64,000 nucleotides of DNA, taken from Hibiscus mutabilis. Taxonomy: Eukaryota; Streptophyta; Magnoliopsida; Malvales; Malvaceae. Positions 57,391 to 64,000 of this stretch are shown piece by piece; within the stretch, counting starts at the first letter, position 1, and every line of letters starts with the position of its first letter. The stretch lies in contig CM033721.1 of assembly GCA_019671005.1 (NCBI GenBank), forward strand, positions 52,954,364 through 53,018,363, read 5' to 3'. A program made the position numbers and the translations under genes. The notes beneath the pieces are model-generated. The model ran no database searches. It had not been told where the DNA came from and saw only the letters and a program-made list of their open reading frames with translations.

Positions 57391-57990
57391 AACATTATCC
57401 TAGCCTTTCTTGTAACTAATGACACAAAGAAAGGATTCTAGAAATTCTACCCACTTGGCGCGTCGCCTATTCAACTTGTGCTGACCAATAATGTGCTTCA
57501 GTGCTTCATGGTCAGTGTGGATGACAAACTCTTTAGGCAAAAGGTAGTGATGCCATGTCTCAAGAGCTCGAATAAGTGCATACATCTCTTTTTCGTATGT
57601 AGGGTAATTCAACGTAGCTCCACTTAACTTTTCATTGAAATATGCAATAGGTCACTTTTCTTGTGTTAAGACAGCTCAAATTCCTATACCCAAAGCATCA
57701 CACTCGATCTCGAACATCTTGTCAAAATTCGGCAAAGCTAACACCGGTGCTTTGATCAAACACTCCTTTATTGCAAGAAAGGCATCTTCTTAATAATCCC
57801 AGTTAAGGGGGGCGGTAATGGAACTGAAATTTGGTACAAACCGTCGTTAGAAACTTGCAAGCCCATGGAAACTTCTCACTTGGCTTACTGATGTCAGTAT
57901 TGGCCGTACTTGAATTGCCTTTATCTTTTCAGGATCAACTTCCACACCCTATGAACAACAATAAATCCTAAGAAAATAAGCTTCTTAGTA
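57391..57990 (-). pseudogene. pol: A3 RNase H
   Basis: Minus strand; FLAIKECLIKAPVLALPNFD, a degraded CDA(S) block near 57690, then MNYPTYEKEMYALIRALETW, HTDHEALKHIIGQHKL. Breaks near 57650, 57790 and 57840 (lost bases and an extra G run). Confidence 0.83.
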
Positions 57991-58740
57991 CAAAAGACAC
58001 ATTTCTGAATATTACCCAAAAGTCGTTCCCTTCTTCGAGTGCTAAGAACATTTCTCAAATATTCTTCATGTTCCTACAATGTCTTGTTGTAAATTAAAAT
58101 ATCATCAAAATAAACAACACAATACTTATCGATATAGGGTCAGAGCACATGAATTATCAACCTCATTAATGTACTAGGTGCATTGGTTAAGCCAAAAGCC
58201 ATTACCAACCAATCGTACAAACCTTGTTTGGTCTTTAATGCTGTCTTCCACTCGTCTCCTTCCTTCATTTGAATCTGATGATATCCACTCTTTAAGTCAA
58301 CTTTAGAGAAGATACTCGCACCACACAACTCATCTAACATGTCATCGAGGCGAGGAATGGGATACTGATACTTAATAGTGATCTGGTTCACTACTCGACA
58401 ATCCACACACATTCTCCAAGTTTCGTCCTTCTTAGGCACCAACAAGACTAGTACATCATATGGACTCAAGCTTTCTTGAATGTAACCTTTCTCCATTAAC
58501 TCACTGATTAGCTTTTGAAGTTCCTTCATTTCTTCAGGATTACTTCAATATGCTAGTGTATTGGGAATGGTGGCTCCTGGAATAAAGTCAATCCGATGTT
58601 CAATGCCACGAATCGGGGGTAGTCCACTAGGCTTTTCCTCAGGAAAGACATCTTCAAATTCTTGCAAAAGAGTCAAAATAGAAGCAGGTAAATCATCAGG
58701 AATGTTAGTAAATAAGCAATTTTCTTTATACATAGCAAAG
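57991..58740 (-). pseudogene. pol: A3 reverse transcriptase
   Basis: Minus strand. 58545-58733 reads MYKENCLFTNIPDDLPASIL to GATIPNTLAY, stop, then 58140-58529 reads MKELQKLISELMEKGYIQES, VPKKDETWRMCVDCR, IFSKVDLKSGYHQIQM, AFGLTNAPSTLMRLIIHVL. The YFDD catalytic box follows at about 58100-58130, after a stop near 58140. The overall pattern is nearly complete with two or three stops. Confidence 0.88.
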
Positions 58741-59232
58741 TTTGCTGAGAAGAAAGATGGTTCCTGATTTCTTTTCTACTGGCAAAGACATTCATCTTTT
58801 TACCTCCATGCGTGAAAGAGTACTGGTTTGTGTATCCATCGTTTATTGTTCGCTTATCGAACTGCCACGAACGTCCAAGTAACAAATGACTTGCATCCAT
58901 GGACACCACATCGCAAAGAACCTCATCCTTGTACTTTCCAACAGAAAACGGTACACTTACTTGGTTACTTTCAATTCACCTCCATCATTCAACCACTGTA
59001 ATTTGTAAGGATTGGGGTGCTTTGTCATTTTCAAACCTAACCTGTCAACCATAAGAGTACTTGCAACATTAGTACAACTTCCTCCATCAATTATAACAAT
59101 ACATACCTTATCATTCACATGACATCTCGTATGAAAGATGTTTTCACGTTGCTGCTCTTCTTGTGACATTTGCGCATTCAGGCTCCGTTTGATAACAAGA
59201 ATCTCACCATTTGCTGCCAATTCGATCTCATC
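58741..59232 (-). pseudogene. pol: A3 protease
   Basis: Minus strand; 59220 onwards reads EILVIKRSLNAQMSQEEQQR, CHVNDKVCIVIIDGGSCTNV, LGLKMTKHPNPYKLQWLND; a frameshift near 58957 separates LLLGRSWQFDKR and the TNQYSFTHGGKK end. The active site D-G-G is kept. Confidence 0.87.
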
Positions 59233-60180
59233 CTATTCTTCTTCTTTAGGAATTTTCAGTTCATCTTCTCCATGATCAGATTCGATGTCACCATTATCTA
59301 ACAAAAGCATCATGTTCCAGTTTGGACATTGGCTTGCTACGTGTCCTCTTCCAAGGCACTTGAAACACTGAATGTCCCTTGTGCGCTCATGAGTAACAAC
59401 TTGCTTTCCTCTACCAACATCTACAACGAGTGGCTTCGTTTTGCTCGATTCTACCTTTTCTTTAATTTGAATAGGTGCCGACTTCCTAAAATTATTTTGA
59501 TTGAAACTAGGGTTAGAAAATTTATTAAATGAACTATTACCTCGAGAAGAAGATTTCTTCATCCTCGATGAACTTTGATTGCCATATGCACCATCTCAAC
59601 CAATTCAACATAATGTTGCAATTCTACAACATTGGCAATCTCCTGGTTAAGTCCGGCTAAGAAACGTGCCATGGTTGCTTCTTTGTCCTCCTCGATGTTT
59701 GCACGAATCATGGACATCTCCATTTCTTTAAAATAGTCTTCAACTCTCCTATTGCCTTGTTTTAAAGTTTGCAACTTCTGGAACAAGTCTCAATGATAAT
59801 GAGATGGTATAAATTGCCTCCGTATGATTCTTTTTATTTCGAGCCATGTTGTGATTGACCCTTCACTTGTTCTTCATCGTGTACTGATTAATTGATCCCA
59901 CCAAATTAATACGTAGTCCACGAACTCCATTGCTGCCAATCGCACCTTTCTTTTTTCTAAATAGTTGTAACAATTGGACACTTGTTCTACTTTGCTTTCC
60001 CATGCAAGATATGCCTCCGAATCTGTTTTCCTTGAAACGGGGGTACGCTAACACGAATATTGTTCAAATTGTCATCCGGTTGTGCATGCCCTCCATGGTT
60101 TCTATGGGCATTCAACCTTGGTGATTGGTCCACTTCATCTTCATCGTTGTTTTAGTCATTTGTATTGATTTGGCACACTC
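59233..60180 (-). pseudogene. gag: A3 gag
   Basis: Minus strand. The N-terminus (the counterpart of A1 residues MTCTSD to EGSQ) is deleted: leader sequence TGTGAGTGTG joins directly to a CCAAATCAATACAAATGAC stretch near 60170. It continues with RRAQPDDNLNNIR-like residues (about 60070), the core FQKLQTLKQGNRRVEDYFKE, ATMARFLAGLNQEIANVVEL, and the CCHC knuckle CFKCLGRGHVASQC (about 59335-59376), intact. Frameshift near 59560 and stops near 59850-60060. Confidence 0.86.
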
Positions 60181-60774
60181 ACAAAAACAAAGAAAACCTC
60201 AATTGCACACTCACAAAAGTCTCACAATTCACTCCAAGGAAAATAGATATGGCACTCCACTCTACACTCGTGTTTTCACTCGAGAAAATATTATTATGGC
60301 TTTTTTCCCCTGCTGTTCTCACACGCTCGTTATTCCTTTTTCCACTCCAGTCGTGATTAGTTCTTTAAGGAACTAATGTAGACTTTATCAAACCTGTTCA
60401 AATGTGTCAGCTTAAAAGAACAACGGTTAGTAAACAAAAGGAAAATAATGTAAAGGTAGGCTTAGAATTAGAAAGAAAGAAAGAAATGGGTGACTTACTA
60501 CACAAAAACGCATACAACTTTCCTTCACCGAACAATCAAATTTCTTCACGCTCGATTGATGTTGTAATGTTCGCTATTGTAGAACACATTGCAATTTCTT
60601 TCATTATTTTCAATTTTGGAAGTGCTTTTCTTTTTTTCCTTTGTTTGAACTTTTGAAACTAAATTTTCTTTTTTTTGGAATTTTTGGATTTTTTTTTCGA
60701 AATTCTTTTTTTTTTATTTTGCACTCACAAAGATGATTTCTTACTTGAATCCAACCAAAGCTCTGATTACCATA
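60181..60774 (-). other. A3 leader and PBS
   Basis: Reverse complement of the A1 leader, with the homopolymer-rich stretch at 60600-60720. PBS 60757-60774, minus strand TATGGTAATCAGAGC. Confidence 0.82.
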
Positions 60775-62076
60775 TGTTACGAGGTTGCCTATTGAAGAAG
60801 GCCTCCATTGATTATATCGGATCTAGGATAGAAGTAAGATTTCCTATGTAAAAGTGTAGCTACAAAAGAAGATGTTGATGGTAGAATTCATAGTGTTTAA
60901 GGGGCTGGAATTTGGTGTTATTATGTAGGATTAAAGTGGTGAAAATGGTGGTTGGAAATCTTGTTATAAATGAAGCTTTGAAGAAGATGACAATGGTGGA
61001 AAATGGTGAAGAAAGGTTGCTGGAAATTAAATAAAATTAAGAACAAGGAACAAGGAAGAACTTATACTATAAAGAGTATAAACCCGAACCTTATACGCTC
61101 AATACTCGAAGGACTTGGACCCATTGATTAGCGAATCAAGAACCTGAAGTATCTGAGGTAGACAACACAAGCAACAAGGCTTGGAAAGTCTGGATAGTTT
61201 GATGAAGAACCAAATTGAGAGAAACTCTCACAAAGTAAAATTTATTCATCATCCTCTAATTCAATAGCATAGGAGTCTATTTATAAGAAAATACAAGAGG
61301 GAAATCTGATTTGAATTATTATGCACATGCAAATAATTTAAATTCAAAAGAAAACTACTCCAATAATTCAAAAATCAAATCTGCCCATGCTGAAGAGGGA
61401 AATCTGAATTTTGAATCAATTGTTCAAAGTTCAAAAAGAAACTCCTTGGCCTTATCCATAATCTGCCACACATGCATGCACGAAGGCTGCCATGTGTGGA
61501 CGCCATGCTTGGGGAGCTGCTGGAGCTTTGTTGGAGCTTTTAGCTTGATGAACCTTGCTGTAGGAAACTCTCCTAAGTGTAGGTAAATGTCCCTCCATGT
61601 TTGAGCTACCCTTAGACTAATTAGCTGGAGTTGAGCTACTAGAGCTGAAGGTGAGTTGAATGAGCTTGAATTGAGGTGAATTGAGCTGAAAAACAATGGT
61701 GTGGGCTGTTTTCAGCTGATTTGAGCTACATACTTGTTGTTGAGCTTCAAAATCGAGCTAGTTGGAAAGTCCTTAGATGCCAAGATTTATTATTCTACTG
61801 TAAAAACAGATAAATCACACATAAACATAAGGAAGACATACTTAACTTAATAAATAATATGAATATATATATAAACTAAGTATAAGTACTTAATATGTCA
61901 CATATCAGCATGTAACACATTGAATAACTTATTATCTAAGGCTGAAACATTAAAAAAACAAATTGGAAGCTTGAATGCATATAAGTGAAAGAACTTCCTC
62001 GAATAAATTAGCCTTAGATCGAGTAATAGGTCCTGTTGGCATGATCTCTAGATCAGATGTTGATGTGCTCACATCA
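60775..62076 (-). repeat. A3 5' LTR
   Basis: 1302 bp, uninterrupted; minus strand TGATGTGAGC to CTCGTAACA. TGAGCT-rich array at 61600-61770. At its start, minus-strand frame 61950-62075 encodes MPTGPITRSKANLFEEV. This is the cleanest family-A LTR to use as reference. Confidence 0.92.
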
Positions 62077-63312
62077 AGAATTTTAAGAAAAGATGATAGT
62101 GAAAGTATAGGGGTGCGGAAGTATGATAGCGTGGGGTAAGAATGAAAGGGATAAAGTGGTGGAATGGTGAAGTTTAGCGGCTGTTCGGATGGTGGTGAAA
62201 AGAAAAGGATGTAAATGAAGATAGGCAGTATTAAAAGGTTCAAAAGAGGATTAAGCTATTAAAGCACAAACTCATTCTTAAAGAAGGCTTTGAGGGTGGT
62301 AGGGTGACTTAGACCGAAGGTTAAGTATAACCAACAATTTAAAGTATCAAATATGAAGATAGGAAGACGCCACAAACCTTAGAAAGACTTGATAAGTCGT
62401 GAAGTTCTAAAAAGAACAAGTTTGAGAGAAAATCTCACAAAGATAGAAATTTTATAAATGAAAGTTGTGTGTTTTCAAATGACAAAATGAAAGCCTAATT
62501 ATAGTTTTTCTAGGGGGTGGCTGAATGGGCATGATACAAGGAGTATGTGGCTATTCAGCCATGCTCATGTCTCCCTCCAAATGGCCAAATGGGCATGTAG
62601 AGCGCTGGTGATGATTCAGCCAACTCTTCACCAAAGTGTGGAGAGGCACCATGGGTTCCCTCCATGGCCAAATGGTTGCCTAGGTGACCCTTCATGCTTA
62701 GCTAGCTAGGTAGTGAAGCTAGCTAGCTGGGTGGTGGGGCTAAGAGTGATAGCTTGAGCTGAGTTGAGCTCCTCGAGCTGGGCATGAGCTGACTTGAGCT
62801 AAGCTAGCTAGCTCAACAAGCTAGCTAAACCTTGCAGCTGATTTGAGCTATTCCGAGCTGCCTTTAGCTAGGTGAACTCCTCCTTTGGTGTCCTTTAGCT
62901 TGTCTTATGCTATTGGATTTGTTAGGAGCTGAATTGAAGCTATCCTTGCCTTGAGTCATTTTCAAGCTGATTTGAGCTAGTTGTGAGCTGAATGAGTTGA
63001 TGCCAAGCTACCCTTTAATCCCTCATCATGTGCTTTAATGTGTCCTACAAAGAAAATCAATCACAAATGTCATAAGTAGATGCAATGCATAATATTTATA
63101 TAAATTATATGCTTAATAAGATACTTAAAAGTAAAAATGTGGATGATACAATGTGTTACATGTCATCATCATGTAAAGTCATTTGACCACCAAAGGCTAA
63201 AATACACTTATGTGAGTATGCTTCCCTGAGTTGCTTAGCCTTGGAACGGGTGATTGGTCCTTTTGGCATGATTTTTGGGTCTGATAGTGGGTTTGGAGGC
63301 GTGCACGCATCA

Positions 63313-63547
63313 ATGTTGTTAAGGACAATTATAAAAAAGAATTTGAGGACTTGGGAGGAAAGCTTGCCACACGTGGAGTTTGCTTACAACCGTTCCATAC
63401 ATTCTGCCACTAAAATGTCACCATTCGAAGTAGTGTATGGTTTCAATCTCTTAACTCGATTAGATTTGTTACCTTTGCCCGCTGAACACATTGTGAATAA
63501 AGATGGAAGAAACAAAGCTAAATTTGTCAAGAAGCTCCATCAACAAG
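63313..63547 (+). pseudogene. pol: P integrase C-terminal fragment
   Basis: Plus strand, open throughout: LRTIIKKNLRTWEESLPHVE, FAYNRSIHSATKMSPFEVVY, RLDLLPLPAEHIVNKDGRNK, KFVKKLHQQV. Homologous to A1 15085-15330 but clearly a different subfamily. It is better preserved than the A copies. It is cut on the right by LTR D3 at 63548 and on the left by G4. The apparent start codon at 63241 lies in G4 and is not a gene start. Confidence 0.88.
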
Positions 63548-64000
63548 TGATACGAGCATGAGAGGGGTCAAAATAATCATCTTGGAAAAGAAGTTGAAAC
63601 TGCTTTGCAAGTCAGAAACATCAGTCAACTTGTGAAGCATTTTTGGATATGATCCAGGAATTTATGGGTCACAAGTCTTCTTAAAACTTGTCCGGCTGCA
63701 AATTAGCTTTCCAACGCATCTTGAAACGCCTCAATCGGACATCTGGATCTCAAGATACGTCTATTTTAGCGAAGATAGCGCATGCAGAAATTCCTATACG
63801 GGATTAATACGGGATTTTTTGATAATTACGAATTTTCAAGATTTTATTTGATTCTTTGTAATTTAAATCAATATAGGATTCTGCAATATCTATTAGGATC
63901 AGATTTATTTAATTAGGATTTTATTTTTAGCATTTATTTATTATTAGAAGTTACTTATCTAATTAGGAGATTAGATTTTAGCATTTATTTATTGTATTTA
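63548..64000 (+). mobile_element. D3, D-family LTR, runs off the window
   Basis: Starts TGATACGAGCATGAGAGGGG right after ACAAG in the P integrase and matches D1 7886-8340 to the end of the window. Whether it is a solo LTR or a full element cannot be seen. Confidence 0.88.

Larger units (their letters stand above)
47387..62076 (-). mobile_element. A3, family A element with nested B2 and D2
   Basis: Minus orientation, TSD AGAAT (47382-47386 and 62077-62081). 5' LTR 60775-62076, internal 56090-60774, 3' LTR 47387-56089 (interrupted by B2). All gag-pol domains are in the usual order but broken. It is the least damaged family-A copy judging by the number of stops in the integrase and RT. Confidence 0.92.
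47285..63312 (-). mobile_element. G4, family-G solo LTR, split by A3
   Basis: LTR pieces 47285-47386 and 62077-63312 form about 1.33 kb. TSD ATGTT on both outer sides (47280-47284 and 63313-63317). On the minus strand it starts TGATGCGTGCACGCC and ends GGAGCGCATCA. TGAGCT-rich array at 62700-63010. The start encodes, on the minus strand, KGPITRSKAKQL (about 63225-63260). No internal region of a G element remains, hence solo. Confidence 0.9.

Noticed and set aside
63241..63561. 106-residue frame with a start codon and integrase similarity
   Set aside because: The start lies in antisense of LTR G4 and the end in LTR D3. Only 63313-63547 is integrase.

Overview
This window is flowering-plant nuclear DNA made almost entirely of LTR retrotransposons. 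It is AT-rich and eukaryotic in style, with plant Ty3/gypsy gag-pol motifs, primer-binding sites resembling plant initiator tRNA-Met, and layers of nested insertions with 5-bp target-site duplications (TSDs). I see no host gene, rRNA, tRNA gene or CRISPR array. Nothing in the sequence fixes the species. Labels used here are local. Family A (A1, A2, A3) is a Ty3/gypsy family that looks CRM-like, with LTRs of about 1.3-1.4 kb ending GTAACA. Family G (M, G1, H, G4) has LTRs ending GCATCA. E is an A/G chimera. T is a Tekay/Del-like chromovirus with a chromodomain. N and P are further Ty3/gypsy elements. B and D are short non-autonomous LTR elements without pol. C and F are solo LTRs related to B.

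Layout, left to right. 1-3602: two family-G LTRs in opposite orientation (M minus, G1 plus), with a 568-bp tandem duplication across their junction. 3603-4063 and 26590-27935: leader and 5' LTR of H (minus), separated by a truncated T array (4064-26589, minus) holding LTR, gag, protease, integrase and chromodomain pieces. A1 (6888-21894, plus, TSD GAAAT) lies inside the T integrase. A1's 5' LTR carries D1 (7886-10346, TSD ATTTC) and its 3' LTR carries B1 (16704-21507, TSD GGGTC). 27936-28705: an unrecognised segment Q that ends like a retroelement tail. 28706-31114: A2, a deletion derivative (minus). 31115-36567: N (minus). 36568-37190: remnants. About 37190-47265: E (plus), carrying solo LTRs F (40321-41163, TSD GACAT) and C (42855-44173, TSD AATTC). 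47266-63547: a P integrase fragment split by solo LTR G4 (47285-63312, TSD ATGTT). G4 contains A3 (47387-62076, minus, TSD AGAAT), whose 3' LTR contains B2 (47552-54965, TSD GGTGA), whose 5' LTR contains D2 (51692-54349, TSD CAATG). 63548-64000: the start of a third D LTR (D3).

The gag-pol copies of A, E, T and N encode the usual capsid/nucleocapsid, protease, reverse transcriptase, RNase H and integrase, but every one is broken by stops, frameshifts or deletions. B keeps a gag-like frame only. D keeps a CCHC zinc-knuckle frame of about 260 residues and nothing else. Both would need enzymes supplied in trans. The D2 frame is the only complete element-encoded reading frame in the window.

The most interesting points are: the B and D families, whose single frames run through the polypurine tract into the 3' LTR; LTRs that are mosaics of different subfamilies; solo LTR C, which encodes a pol-like tail and may mark the autonomous partner of B/D; the chimeric element E; AGCTCA-rich arrays in every A and G LTR; and the duplicated inverted-LTR junction at 1347-2482.
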